A stretch of 39,151 bases of DNA from a virus, in the IMG/VR virus record IMGVR_UViG_3300044712_001107, positions 1 through 39,151 of that record; one strand, written 5' to 3'. Positions 28,759 to 37,570 of this stretch are shown here, piece by piece. The translations under genes and the position numbers were made by a program. The notes under the pieces are model-generated. The model ran no database searches. It was given only the letters and a program-made list of their open reading frames with translations, and was not told the DNA's origin. The number at the start of each line of letters is the position of its first letter. The first letter of the stretch is position 1.

Positions 28759-28947
28759 TTACTTCCCCAATTCCATTACCCGCAGCGATTCGGCGCGCAC
28801 GATTTCAGCCTGCCACGGCATGGATTTCAGGTCGCACTTGACCAGGCGGATGACGTACTCGCCCGGCGGAAGGCGGTCGATTTCGCGCGCCAGGCTGACC
28901 ACGCGCGCGCTCAGGTCGGAGATGGGGCGAGGCGCCGGATCGGTCAT
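28759..28947 (-). CDS. Small hypothetical protein (62 aa)
   Basis: Begins MTDPAPRPISDLSARVVSLA. Its start overlaps the stop of the coiled-coil gene by four bases. The sequence has a helix (SARVVSLAREIDRL), strands with YVIRLVKCDL and PWQAEIVRAESLRV. It sits between the gpF-like gene and the capsid promoter. Function unknown. Confidence 0.6.
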   Translation of the reverse strand: MTDPAPRPISDLSARVVSLAREIDRLPPGEYVIRLVKCDLKSMPWQAEIVRAESLRVMELGK

Positions 28948-29096
28948 TTGCTCAATTCGACAATTTTGGCCGGCCCGAGCTGCGCGCCGCGCGGCAGGGT
29001 GCGGTTGACGACGCGCTCCAGCTCTTCGATGCGTTTCTTGAGCGCTTCGATTTCCGCCTTCAGCTCGTCGTTTTCTTCCTGTTTTGTTTTGGTCAT
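28944..29096 (-). CDS. Small coiled-coil protein (50 aa)
   Basis: MTKTKQEENDELKAEIEALK begins a charged heptad helix that runs to about residue 30 (IEELERVV), followed by a short tail. AGGAGCG lies before the ATG. It may act as a small scaffold or assembly factor in the head region, inferred only from position. Confidence 0.6.
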   Translation of the reverse strand: MTKTKQEENDELKAEIEALKKRIEELERVVNRTLPRGAQLGPAKIVELSK

Positions 29097-29104
29097 CGCT
29101 CCTC

Positions 29105-29761
29105 CTAAAACGTGTAAACCTGGCCCTTGTCGTCATACAGATAATGCTGGCATTCCCAGCAGCCGCACTCGTAGTTGTCGTTGCCGCGGTAGATCAGCAA
29201 GCCGTGGTTCTTCCACCAACTGGCCTTGTGGCGCTGGCCCTTCAGGCGCTGGCAGGTGCCGCACGATTCCTTGCCGTCCGGCCCGCCCAGGGTGAGCATT
29301 TTATTGGCAGCTCCGCGCACTTTGCCCGCGCTGTAGATCCCATCCAGCGTGCGCGCGTAACCCTCAGACCTGGCCTCGGACACGCCGGCGAGGATACCGG
29401 CGCCTTCGTCTTTGGCTTCCTTTTTCAGGTCGCGCAGCTGGTAGAACAGCTCGTCCACAAAACCAAACTCCCGCTCCACGCGCGCGTTGATCCACTCCAG
29501 GTCTTCGCCCTCCGCCGGCGCCGCTCCGCCGCCGTCAATCAGGCCCTGCTCGAAGGCCGGGTAAAACGCAGCCAGGATCGCCTTCTTAAACAGATTGCGG
29601 AAGCGGGTGATCCTGACACTGTCGGAGTACAGATACTCGGTGATGTAGCCGGCGCACTCGATTTTATAAGCGGAGCGAATCGGGGCGTAATCACCGATGG
29701 AAAGTTCCACTGCCGCGGCCGCGGCCGCGATGTGCTCAATCGCCGCATCGATATTAGACAT
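29105..29761 (-). CDS. Phage head morphogenesis protein, Mu gpF-like (218 aa)
   Basis: Helical N-terminal region with AILAAFYPAFEQGLIDGG. The C-terminal part is cysteine-rich and typical of the gpF-like end: ESCGTCQRLKGQRHKASWW and ECGCWECQHYLYDDKG. These proteins bind DNA or the portal during head assembly. It overlaps the portal stop by eight bases. The cysteines could bind zinc. Confidence 0.75.
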   Translation of the reverse strand: MSNIDAAIEHIAAAAAAVELSIGDYAPIRSAYKIECAGYITEYLYSDSVRITRFRNLFKKAILAAFYPAFEQGLIDGGGAAPAEGEDLEWINARVEREFGFVDELFYQLRDLKKEAKDEGAGILAGVSEARSEGYARTLDGIYSAGKVRGAANKMLTLGGPDGKESCGTCQRLKGQRHKASWWKNHGLLIYRGNDNYECGCWECQHYLYDDKGQVYTF

Positions 29762-31163
29762 TGCGCATCATCTCCGGGTGGTGGAGCAAATAGCGCGCCC
29801 AGCGGCTGCGCAGTTCGGCTTCAGCTGGGGGCGTGTCGGTCGGTTCGTCATCTTCCGGCGTGTCCTCTGTAGGCGGGGCATCCTGCGCGGGCGCGTTATC
29901 CTGCGGCGGCGCCTGCGGAGCGTCCTTCACCTTGGGCAAGTTCTCGGGCAGGAAGTCGGTCAGCTTGCGGATGGCCTTGAAGTCCTCATCGCCCAGGGGC
30001 ATGACGGCTTTCAGGGGAGCCAGGATTGAAGCCAGCTCGCCCAAAGAAATCTTCTTGCCCAGGCTGGTGATGGTGATCTTGGGCATCTCGCTGACGCCCT
30101 GAAATACCGATGGGTTCCATTCCTTCAGCTTTGGCACCAGGGTCTTATCGATCTGGTTGGCAAAGCCTTCCATCATGCCGTTGAAGGCAGTCATGAACAT
30201 GCTGCTGCTGTCGGTCATGGCCGCATTGGAGCCGGCGCCGGTGGTAGCCGATAGGGTGATCCACTGCGCCAGGAACAGTTGCAGCTTGACAATGCCGTAA
30301 TACTTGATTGCCTCAAGCAGCGCAGCAGCGGCGCTGAAAGGGATGTCCTTCAACTCGCCCGTGTAGCCTTTGGGCCATACTGCATAATTGCCCTCCTGCG
30401 CGGTGGTCACGGCATGCGCGGCTTTGGCCACGTCCTGCTTATCCGCCGGGGTCAGGGCCTGTTCGGCTTTGACATCCAAATAGCCGGCGGAGTGCTCGAA
30501 GCCGATGCCCTGGACAATCTCAAGCCCGTATTTAATTCGCTCCAGGCGCCAGACCGCCTCTAAAGGCGTCAGGCCTTCCGGGTTGTGGCTGTCGCCGAAG
30601 GTCAGATGCAGGCAGTTCTCCAGCGGCAGGGTCACCATCGGGTTGGGATAGACAAACTGCACCATGCCGATAACCTTGCCGTTGGGGTTGAATTCCCAGC
30701 GGTAAAACGAGCTGCTGTCACGCCAGCCCAGCCGGCGGATGCCAATCTTGTTGTCGCTGTACTGGCTCTGCCAGTCGTCTTCATCCGGCGGCTTCCACTT
30801 GGGCGAGCGCACGCCGGGCACGATTTCCCACAGGCCCCAACCAAAGAAGGGCACGTTATTAATCAGCGTGTCCAGGAAGGTCGAAGGGCCGCCGTCCATA
30901 TCTTCCAGGCATTGCTCGATAAACTCGCCGGCCGCCTCGTCTGCCGCGTTGGGGTTATCGGGCAGCTGCACCTCAAAGGACAGGCCGCGCGCGAGGGCGG
31001 AGAATACGAACCGCACCATCGAGACCTCGGGGTCCGAGCGGCGCAGGCGCGAATAGAGCGGCTGCACGCCTGGCCAGCGCAAATCTTTATGGTACGCGGC
31101 TTCAACAAACCCCATAAACTGCTGAAGGCCGGTCCTGCCAATTTCGGAAAATTCGACTGCCAT
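29754..31163 (-). CDS. Portal protein, DUF935/Mu gp29-like (469 aa)
   Basis: Portal motifs of the DUF935 family are visible: FSALARGLSFEVQLP, NVPFFGWGLWEIV, GWRDSSSFYRWEFN, FVYPNPMVTLPLENCLHLTF, and EGLTPLEAVWRLERIKYGLE. The C-terminal 70 residues are Pro/Asp/Glu-rich and disordered. It follows the terminase by nine bases and leads into the gpF-like gene, the normal packaging order. Confidence 0.85.
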   Translation of the reverse strand: MAVEFSEIGRTGLQQFMGFVEAAYHKDLRWPGVQPLYSRLRRSDPEVSMVRFVFSALARGLSFEVQLPDNPNAADEAAGEFIEQCLEDMDGGPSTFLDTLINNVPFFGWGLWEIVPGVRSPKWKPPDEDDWQSQYSDNKIGIRRLGWRDSSSFYRWEFNPNGKVIGMVQFVYPNPMVTLPLENCLHLTFGDSHNPEGLTPLEAVWRLERIKYGLEIVQGIGFEHSAGYLDVKAEQALTPADKQDVAKAAHAVTTAQEGNYAVWPKGYTGELKDIPFSAAAALLEAIKYYGIVKLQLFLAQWITLSATTGAGSNAAMTDSSSMFMTAFNGMMEGFANQIDKTLVPKLKEWNPSVFQGVSEMPKITITSLGKKISLGELASILAPLKAVMPLGDEDFKAIRKLTDFLPENLPKVKDAPQAPPQDNAPAQDAPPTEDTPEDDEPTDTPPAEAELRSRWARYLLHHPEMMRNV

Positions 31164-31172
31164 AGTTATCTC

Positions 31173-32621
31173 CTAACTCCAACGATTCGAGTAATTCTCT
31201 GTAGTTCCCAGGTCACGAACATCGTCCCAGGTGGCGCCGGCGTCTGCCAGGCGCAGGAACGCGCCGCTGGCCGCATCGACCTGGTCGTCATTGGCCCCGT
31301 TGGGAAACGAGGTCAGTTCGTCGATAAAATCCTCATTCCAGGCGCCTACCACTAATTTGACATTGCTCACTTCCGCCTGGCTAGCCAATGGATCGGCCCG
31401 CACTGCCTTTTCTCCGGTAACCTTGTCGGCATGGACGCCGTAGCCGCTCAGCATGGTCACCAGGTTATTAATCACGTCCACGCCCGAGCTGCCCGGTTCC
31501 TGTTCCAGCCAGATCTGTACGTTGCTGTACTTCGCCCGGTCTGCCGCCGCGGTTTGCTTGATGATCCGGTCGCGCTCACCGCTTGACCACTGCCCGCGGA
31601 TGACATCAATCACGTAATAGGTGGTGCCCACGCGAGCCATCAGCAGGCCCACCGTATAATCGCCGTCATTGGCCGTGGCGCCGCGGTCCCAGTAGCGCAC
31701 GTACACCGCGCCATCGGTGGGGGCCCCGCGCACGATCTCAAACCAGGAGCGCTTGAAGAAGTCGCCTTCTTGCTCCATTGGCCGCTGCTGGTACAGGGCC
31801 CAATAGGAGCGTTTCAGCACGACCTTGATCTTGGCCAGCGCTTCCAGCGGGTAGCGCTGCGGGTTGAGCGCTTCACCGACCTGGCGCCCGAGCGGGTCGT
31901 TGGCTTCGGCCTCTGCCGGCAGCCGCAGCACCTTCCAGTTGGGCCCATCCTCGCTGCGCAAAATCCGCCCGGCCAGGTCGTCTTCATGCCAGCGGGTCAT
32001 AATCAGGATGATCGCGCAGCCGGGTTCCTGGCGGGTGTACAGATCATCGGTGTACCAGTCGTAAACCGCGTCACGGTAAACCCGCGACTGCGCTTCCTTG
32101 CGGTTCTTGACCGGGTCATCGATCACGATCAGATCGCCGCCCTGGCCGGTGATGCCGCCGCCCACGCCCACCGCTCGCATGCCGCCGCCGGCGGTGGTTT
32201 CCCAATCGTGCACGGCGGAGCGTTCATTGCTCAGCGCCACACGGGTGGAGGCGATCCGCCGACTCTTGCGGCTGAATTTCTCTGCCAGCGTCTGGTTGTA
32301 TGCGCCGATGATCGCCCGCATGCCGGGGTTCTTCTCCAGGCGGTAGACCGGGTAGCGCACGGTGACCAGCTCACTCTTGCCGTGCCGCGGCGGGATGAAG
32401 AGCATCAACTTCTCCATCTCTCCTGCAGTTATCTTGTTAAGGTGCTGCTGAATGAGGAGCTGATAGTCCCAGTTCCACACCCAGTTCGGCGTGACCTGTT
32501 TCAGCCAGGCCTGGTATCCAATAAACGCCTGGGCCGGCTTGCGCTGGATCTGCCGCCGGCGCAGTTCAAGCTCAGCCTCCGCGCGCAGCTGCAGATATGA
32601 CTTTGAGCGGGTCTTCGCCAT
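31173..32621 (-). CDS. terL: Terminase large subunit (482 aa)
   Basis: ATPase: Walker A PPRHGKSELVTV (about residue 78), Walker B DLIVIDDPVKNR, and the TRWHEDDLAGRI coupling motif. Nuclease: YVRYWDRGATANDGDY, WLEQEPGSSG and ANDDQVDAASGAF supply the acidic RNase H-fold residues. The enzyme cuts and translocates phage DNA through the portal. ATG at 32621 is preferred over TTG at 32627. It overlaps the small subunit by 50 bases. Confidence 0.93.
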   Translation of the reverse strand: MAKTRSKSYLQLRAEAELELRRRQIQRKPAQAFIGYQAWLKQVTPNWVWNWDYQLLIQQHLNKITAGEMEKLMLFIPPRHGKSELVTVRYPVYRLEKNPGMRAIIGAYNQTLAEKFSRKSRRIASTRVALSNERSAVHDWETTAGGGMRAVGVGGGITGQGGDLIVIDDPVKNRKEAQSRVYRDAVYDWYTDDLYTRQEPGCAIILIMTRWHEDDLAGRILRSEDGPNWKVLRLPAEAEANDPLGRQVGEALNPQRYPLEALAKIKVVLKRSYWALYQQRPMEQEGDFFKRSWFEIVRGAPTDGAVYVRYWDRGATANDGDYTVGLLMARVGTTYYVIDVIRGQWSSGERDRIIKQTAAADRAKYSNVQIWLEQEPGSSGVDVINNLVTMLSGYGVHADKVTGEKAVRADPLASQAEVSNVKLVVGAWNEDFIDELTSFPNGANDDQVDAASGAFLRLADAGATWDDVRDLGTTENYSNRWS

Positions 32622-33195
32622 TGGCAATCCGTTCCAGCTGTTCGTCGGTCAACCCTTGCAGGTCAAGGTTCAATGAGGTTGAATTCTGCTTGCGCTGCCC
32701 AACCTCCTGGGCGATGTCATCCAGGGTGCCGCGGAATTGCTCAAGCAGGGCGGCGTTGAATCGCACCAGGTCAACCCGCTCGGCAAACTCTCCGCTGCCG
32801 ATGGATTTCACATCCGGCACCCAAACCTTATCCTCCTGGCTGATTTCCTTTTCAAGCCACAGCGCCAGGTTCTTCAGGCTGCGCACGCGGATGTGGTCCA
32901 AAGCGAATCCTTCCTGCAGCACGGCCAGGCGTTCGGCCTCTGCGCGGCGGGAGGCCTCCTGCGACATGGCGGTGTCCCAGTCTTCGGCGCGCTTGTGCCA
33001 TTTGTATTTTTTGGCCGCGTTGCGCCATGATCCGGGCAGCATGCGCGACTCTTTTATCCCTTTGAGGACTCTTTCCTTGTTTGCCGCGCCCAGAATGGAG
33101 CGCGTTGGGCCCATCATGCGGAAGAGCTCAAAGCGCTGGTACCACAGGTTATTCTCCGCCGGCAGCCGTTCCCAGCTCAGGCGTTTCTCGCTCAT
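32572..33195 (-). CDS. Probable terminase small subunit (207 aa)
   Basis: The start MSEKRLSWERLPAENNLWYQ overlaps the upstream stop (ATGA). The protein has a helix-turn-helix-like part (SWRNAAKKYKWHKRAEDWD) and a long helical C-terminal half (SLKNLALWLEKEISQED, ALLEQFRGTLDDIAQE). Its position directly before the large subunit and its size fit a DNA-recognising small subunit. Confidence 0.7.
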   Translation of the reverse strand: MSEKRLSWERLPAENNLWYQRFELFRMMGPTRSILGAANKERVLKGIKESRMLPGSWRNAAKKYKWHKRAEDWDTAMSQEASRRAEAERLAVLQEGFALDHIRVRSLKNLALWLEKEISQEDKVWVPDVKSIGSGEFAERVDLVRFNAALLEQFRGTLDDIAQEVGQRKQNSTSLNLDLQGLTDEQLERIANGEDPLKVISAAARGG

Positions 33196-33464
33196 CGGTC
33201 CACCACCTGGATCTGGATGGTTCGTTCGTCCGTCCGACCCTGCGTGGTGACGATCTTGCAGGCCGCCGTGTAAGTGGTGCCCGCCGTGCCGCCGCTCAGC
33301 CAGATCGTCACGCTGGTAGTGGTGTTGGCGCTGGAGTCTTTGGTCAGGCCCGTGCTGACCGTGGCGGTATGCGAAACAATCGTGTCGCCCACCGGCAGCC
33401 AGGCAGACCAATCAAACTGGTAATCCAGCACGGCGTTCGGGTCTTTGACAAATTTATCTGCCAT
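33192..33464 (-). CDS. Ig-like fibre-tail adaptor-type protein (90 aa)
   Basis: DPNAVLDYQFDWSAWLPVGD and the following TATVSTGLT strands match a common phage family seen near fibre genes. The end, TTYTAACKIVTTQGRTDERT, is a second strand hairpin. It forms a small Ig-like beta sandwich, probably joining a fibre to the virion. It overlaps the large fibre gene by 11 bases and the terminase small subunit by four. Confidence 0.6.
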   Translation of the reverse strand: MADKFVKDPNAVLDYQFDWSAWLPVGDTIVSHTATVSTGLTKDSSANTTTSVTIWLSGGTAGTTYTAACKIVTTQGRTDERTIQIQVVDR

Positions 33465-35946
33465 AATTCACCTTCCTCGTTTCGGCCGGAATAAGGTTCG
33501 ACCGGGTTTCAGATAATACAGTTCGCTTGCGGCTCTCGCCGGCAATGTCAACCGTGCGGTCATCGGTAAGCACCTTCAGCGCGCGCAGTTCTGCGGTCAC
33601 GTCGTAGGTCCGTTCGGCGGTCGGGGGAACCGCAAAGCGCAAACTAGCCGCGGCCGCCGCCAGAATAAACACGCCGGGCGAAACCGTCATCTTGGTATCA
33701 ATGGCGCCAACGGTCAGCGTCACCGCATAGCCGGTCAAGGTGAACGCGCCCAAAGCGGCAGGGGCCAGGTGCTTCCACAGCAGGCCGGCGGTCTGCCCGG
33801 TTTCGGTAAACGTTGAAACGGATACCGGCATAACACGCCCGCGCAGCAGGCCGGCGGCGCTCCCGGTTTGGGAGAACGTGCCGGCGGCTGCCGTCATAGA
33901 GTAAGAGCCGCCCTTATTGAGCCCGGCCGCGTTCCCGGTCAGGGTGAGCGCCGCGTAAACCGCGCTCAACCGCAGCCCGCGCGTAAACGTGACCGGCTGC
34001 CCGGTTTCGGCGATGGCTTTCGCCGCCGCCTGCAAAACATTACCGCGCAAAAGAGATGAAGCCCGGCCGGTTTCCGTAAATGTGCCGGTGGCGACAATCA
34101 CCTTGCGCCCGAATAACAAATTGGCAGCCTGGCCTGTCTCGGTGAAAGTGGCCGCGGTCGCCGCCAGGGTTTTTCCTTTCAGCAGGCCGGCTGCCTGGCC
34201 GGTTTCTGTAAACGCGCCGGCAACCGCCGCCAGAGAATGCTTCCACAGCAGCCCGCTCGCCTGTCCGGTCTCGGTGAAAGTGGCCGCGGCCGCCGCCATC
34301 GTTTTGCCCTTCTGCAGCCCCGCCGCTTGCCCGCTCAGTGCATAGCTCTGTGTCGTGGTCGGCAGCACGCGCTTCCAAAGCAGCCCTGCCGTCTGTCCGC
34401 TCAGTGTGAACGCGTTCACCGCCGCGGGCATGGTGACCCGCAGCACAGCATCATTTCCGCTCAGGGTATAGCTTTGAACCGCTGCCGGCAGTGCGTGCTT
34501 CCATAACAGGGTTGCCGCCTGCCCGGTCTCGCTGATGCTGGCCGTTGTGGCCGTCAAAACCTTTGCCCCGGTCGCTTTGGTCAGGGTTGCATTTTGCCCG
34601 GTTTCAATAAATACCGCCCGATCCGCGCCCAGGGTGAAGGTGCGCAGATCCGTCAGCGCGGTCAAAATGCCGGCGTTTGCCGCTCCGGTCACCGGTGTGG
34701 CGGTGCTGGCTCCCGTAGATCCCGTCGCGGGTTTTATTCCATCCGCGATGGCCAGTGAGCAGAATGAGCTGTTGGCGCTGTCGCCCTGTTCGGTCAAAGT
34801 CGGGCTGGTCGCTACCGATTCCGCGCTCCAGGCCGTGCCGTTTGCCAGGCTGGCGAAAGCCGCCAGAACCAATGCGTTGACAGTGGCCACGGTCACGGCT
34901 GTCGTGCCGTATGTGCCGGATGCGTTCAACCTGGCGCTGGGGGTCACGTCCACCGGCGCTGCAGGATTGACGTTGTAATACCCGATGATCCTGCCCAGCG
35001 CGCGCGTGGTCAGGCTGCTCCAGGTCCACGAGGTGCCGGTCAAACCGTTGCGCCCAACTACGGCGGTAAATATCTGGAAGCGCCCGGCCGTTCCCGCTAC
35101 GCCGCCCTGCCGTGTCCATCCTGTCGGAACGGTTGTATTTCCACTCGTGGCATGGTCGATGGTAAACGCCACCAGCACATCATCCGTTGCAGTGCCGCTG
35201 GGCTGCGGCAGCGCCAAAGAGGTTGTCCCATTGGTAGAGGTGCCCAGACCGCGCAGCTTGATCATTTTGCTGATCTGCAGGCTGGCATCCGATAGAGTGG
35301 TTTTGAATGCCCCGCTGTCGGCCGTCAGGGTATAGGTAGACGCTACCGCCTGAAGTATGCCCACGTGCATCGTGGACCAATTGCCGTCGAGGGCAAAACT
35401 GAATGCCTTAGAACCGCTTGCCCCAGCGCTGGCCTGGATTACGTACCATATTTCTGTGCCGCCTAATTCTGCCCCTTGGGTCATGCCGGAAGTTCCGACA
35501 TTTATGTCAGTGCCATTTACGTTTCCAGTTCCGACGACCCGCATTGAGTTATTGGCGGTGGTTGTTATGGATGCGGCGGTGACTGCACTCGTATTGTCTT
35601 GATATCCGGTTGGCGTGCCATCAATCGGATTCCCACTGGCTATCGCCCCAGAGAATGCAGCCATTGCAATAATGCGCCAGGTAGTAGCAATAGAGAACGT
35701 GTAATCCGCGCCTTCCGAACTGGCCCGCTTCCAGTACACGTTGACCCAGCAGTTATTGAGATTGTCGACCTGGCCTGTACCCCACTGTGCCCATCCTGCC
35801 GGCGGCGTCCAGGCGCTGGCGCTGATTTCGTTGTAACAAACCGCAATCAGAATATCGCCATCAGCCGTTCCCGAAGGTTTGGTGATGGTCAGATTTCCGC
35901 CCGAGGAGTTTCCGGCTGTGCTGCCGGAGCGGTAAGCGATTGCCAT
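33454..35946 (-). CDS. Large fibre-like protein with 22-residue repeats (830 aa)
   Basis: Residues about 1-205 and 225-430 are two jelly-roll-like domains of the same type (TITKPSGTADGDILIAVCYN and ALPQPSGTATDDVLVAFTID). Residues about 440-745 hold 14 repeats of 22 residues with a core TFTETGQAAGLL. The final 85 residues are basic and charged (RALKVLTDDRTVDIAGESRK). The body is probably a beta-solenoid or stacked fibre for surface binding. Its place before the terminase, not in the tail block, is unusual. Confidence 0.7.
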   Translation of the reverse strand: MAIAYRSGSTAGNSSGGNLTITKPSGTADGDILIAVCYNEISASAWTPPAGWAQWGTGQVDNLNNCWVNVYWKRASSEGADYTFSIATTWRIIAMAAFSGAIASGNPIDGTPTGYQDNTSAVTAASITTTANNSMRVVGTGNVNGTDINVGTSGMTQGAELGGTEIWYVIQASAGASGSKAFSFALDGNWSTMHVGILQAVASTYTLTADSGAFKTTLSDASLQISKMIKLRGLGTSTNGTTSLALPQPSGTATDDVLVAFTIDHATSGNTTVPTGWTRQGGVAGTAGRFQIFTAVVGRNGLTGTSWTWSSLTTRALGRIIGYYNVNPAAPVDVTPSARLNASGTYGTTAVTVATVNALVLAAFASLANGTAWSAESVATSPTLTEQGDSANSSFCSLAIADGIKPATGSTGASTATPVTGAANAGILTALTDLRTFTLGADRAVFIETGQNATLTKATGAKVLTATTASISETGQAATLLWKHALPAAVQSYTLSGNDAVLRVTMPAAVNAFTLSGQTAGLLWKRVLPTTTQSYALSGQAAGLQKGKTMAAAAATFTETGQASGLLWKHSLAAVAGAFTETGQAAGLLKGKTLAATAATFTETGQAANLLFGRKVIVATGTFTETGRASSLLRGNVLQAAAKAIAETGQPVTFTRGLRLSAVYAALTLTGNAAGLNKGGSYSMTAAAGTFSQTGSAAGLLRGRVMPVSVSTFTETGQTAGLLWKHLAPAALGAFTLTGYAVTLTVGAIDTKMTVSPGVFILAAAAASLRFAVPPTAERTYDVTAELRALKVLTDDRTVDIAGESRKRTVLSETRSNLIPAETRKVNYGR
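33715..34625 (-). repeat. 66-bp coding repeats of the fibre-like gene
   Basis: The 22-residue protein repeats correspond to about 66-base units, with strongest similarity over the TETGQAAGLL codons (for example around 34130-34280). They have diverged at synonymous and non-synonymous sites, so they are older than the 12-bp minisatellite. Confidence 0.75.
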
Positions 35947-36255
35947 TTAGGCCGGCCACATAAAAGCGTACTCAACTCCATCCAGCCGGCCGTGCTCGTC
36001 GATAGTAATGTCGAGCCGGTTGGCCTGGTTGGTGGGAATGGCGATTTCCCGCGTGGTGTTGGCGGGCACGGTCGCAGAGTAAACCTTGTTGCGGTTTGAA
36101 ACCAGGGTCGCCTTGCCAAAGCAGGGCTCGCTGGATGCGTTGATGCAGCGCAGCGTCGTCAAAATCAATGCTGTGTCATCATAGTCAACCTCCCAGCGCA
36201 CATATCCGCGCTGGGGGTCGCCGTCACCGCCCATCACCCGCGTCAGGATCGCCAT
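35947..36255 (-). CDS. Virion-associated hypothetical protein (102 aa)
   Basis: Start MAILTRVMGGDGDPQRGYVR is chosen by its TAATG overlap with the upstream stop. It is beta-rich (YVRWEVDYDDTALILTTLRC, VSNRNKVYSATVPAN), with TIDEHGRLDGVEYAFMW at the end. It lies among the putative fibre genes; a fibre-attachment role is likely but not shown. Confidence 0.6.
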   Translation of the reverse strand: MAILTRVMGGDGDPQRGYVRWEVDYDDTALILTTLRCINASSEPCFGKATLVSNRNKVYSATVPANTTREIAIPTNQANRLDITIDEHGRLDGVEYAFMWPA

Positions 36256-36674
36256 TAGGCAATCGTCAAAATACCGTTCGTATTGTCGAGGTCCAGCGTG
36301 AATGTTTCCCCGTTGGCCAGGGTCACGTCGCTGCCGTAGTCGTACCACCCGATCAGCGGGTCGGCTGGTGAGGTCGGTGTATCGTTATACAGCACAACAT
36401 AGCGAAACGTCGCCACCGCGCCGCTGGCCGTCAGCACCAGGTCATTGCAGACAAACTTCAGCGTGCCGCTTGTCTGCACGCAGCTCGCTACCGTCAGCAC
36501 CCGCGCCGAAAGGTTGGTATAACTGATCTGGGTCAGGTTGGCCAGCACTGTGTTGGTCGCTACCGGTGCATTAGCTGCAGCACAAAGCGCCACGGTGATC
36601 GCGCCGGTGCTCAGGTTGTGCACACCCTTGGCCAGATCCTCGGTGAATTGGTTGAATTTGTTGAAGGTTGCCAT
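36255..36674 (-). CDS. Virion-associated beta protein (139 aa)
   Basis: MATFNKFNQFTEDLAKGVHN is a frequently seen opening of a phage family of unknown function. The rest is beta-rich with IGWYDYGSDVTLANGETFTL near the C-terminus. In other phages relatives lie next to fibre or decoration genes. It is three bases from the membrane-protein gene. Confidence 0.6.
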   Translation of the reverse strand: MATFNKFNQFTEDLAKGVHNLSTGAITVALCAAANAPVATNTVLANLTQISYTNLSARVLTVASCVQTSGTLKFVCNDLVLTASGAVATFRYVVLYNDTPTSPADPLIGWYDYGSDVTLANGETFTLDLDNTNGILTIA

Positions 36675-36676
36675 TG

Positions 36677-37078
36677 CTATTTCTCCGGCTGCTGTTTGCG
36701 GGCGGCAGCGACCCGTTTCTTTTCGCGCTCGTTCAACATGGCGTTGAGCATCGCGCTTTCGTCGGCAATGTGCTCGTGCATATCGCCGGTCAGGGCCGCC
36801 AGTGCCCGCGCCAGTTCGGCAACCGCGTCGGTTAATGTGCGAAAGCCGGCCTCATTCTGCGTGGCCAGCTTTTCGATTTTTGCGTTATCTTCAGCGCGCT
36901 GATCCTTGAGAAACTTCTGCCAGGCATCGTCGCGCCCCTGGATAAACTTCTGCCAGGAGGTCGCCTGTTTTGAAAACCAGTTGAACAGCAGGCCGATCAA
37001 CGTCAGCACTAAAAATACGAACAGGGCCACGAATACGGCCTGCTCCCATGCGGTGTATGGCAGCGTTGGTGTACTCAT
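36677..37078 (-). CDS. Membrane protein with coiled coil, possible holin partner (133 aa)
   Basis: One transmembrane helix (AVFVALFVFLVLTLIGLLFN, residues 14-33) is followed by a long charged helix (KLATQNEAGFRTLTDAVAEL). It directly follows the LLH-type holin. A second holin, antiholin or spanin-like role is plausible from position. Confidence 0.6.
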   Translation of the reverse strand: MSTPTLPYTAWEQAVFVALFVFLVLTLIGLLFNWFSKQATSWQKFIQGRDDAWQKFLKDQRAEDNAKIEKLATQNEAGFRTLTDAVAELARALAALTGDMHEHIADESAMLNAMLNEREKKRVAAARKQQPEK

Positions 37079-37080
37079 CG

Positions 37081-37461
37081 TTAAGCGTCAGGGGTGCGAA
37101 TTTTCGCCAGTTGCACGCTGGCTTTAGGATCATGGTTGAAATTCTCGTTGACCGCCTTTTCAATCGCAGCATCAAGCAGGTGCAGATCGACTTTGACCCC
37201 TCTGGCTTTCAGCCACTGTTCGGCTATTTCCAGCGCATAATCCTTCTTGCTTTCGATCAGGCCGGCCAACTTCGACTGCTCCGCCGCCTTTACCGCAAGA
37301 TCCGCGGCCGATTCCACGGCCTCTGCCCAATCCGGCGCGTAGGCTTTCGCGCGCGCCCAAGCCAGCTTGCCCTGGGCAAACAGCCATCCCAATAAGGCCA
37401 CGGCCAGAATAGGTGCCACGTTCAGCAGCACCTGTTCACCAATTTTTTGTAGCAGTTCCAT
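37081..37461 (-). CDS. Phage holin, LLH family (126 aa)
   Basis: N-terminal hydrophobic segment (LLNVAPILAVALLGWLFAQG) is followed by the recognisable LLH-holin body: YALEIAEQWLKARGVKVDLH and LLDAAIEKAVNE. Family members form membrane lesions that release the lysin. A CTGGAGGCGAT site lies before the ATG, just after the leader terminator. The lysin gene is about 21 kb away in the same direction. Confidence 0.85.
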   Translation of the reverse strand: MELLQKIGEQVLLNVAPILAVALLGWLFAQGKLAWARAKAYAPDWAEAVESAADLAVKAAEQSKLAGLIESKKDYALEIAEQWLKARGVKVDLHLLDAAIEKAVNENFNHDPKASVQLAKIRTPDA

Positions 37462-37478
37462 ATCGCCTCCAGGTAAAC

Positions 37479-37510
37479 AAAAAGCCCCAACGTCAATAAG
37501 ACGCTGGGGC
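37479..37510 (-). terminator. Leader terminator before holin/packaging block
   Basis: GCCCCAACGTC (37484-37494) pairs with GACGCTGGGGC (37500-37510), 10 of 11 pairs plus one G-U; on the minus strand it is followed by TTTTTG. It is about 54 nt downstream of the predicted start of the promoter at 37571-37598 and just before the holin ribosome-binding site. Confidence 0.9.
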
Positions 37511-37570
37511 GTAATTCCAACCGTGCCTCTAGGCCATGGCCGCGCGCAACTGCGGCATTCCGCTACTCAA

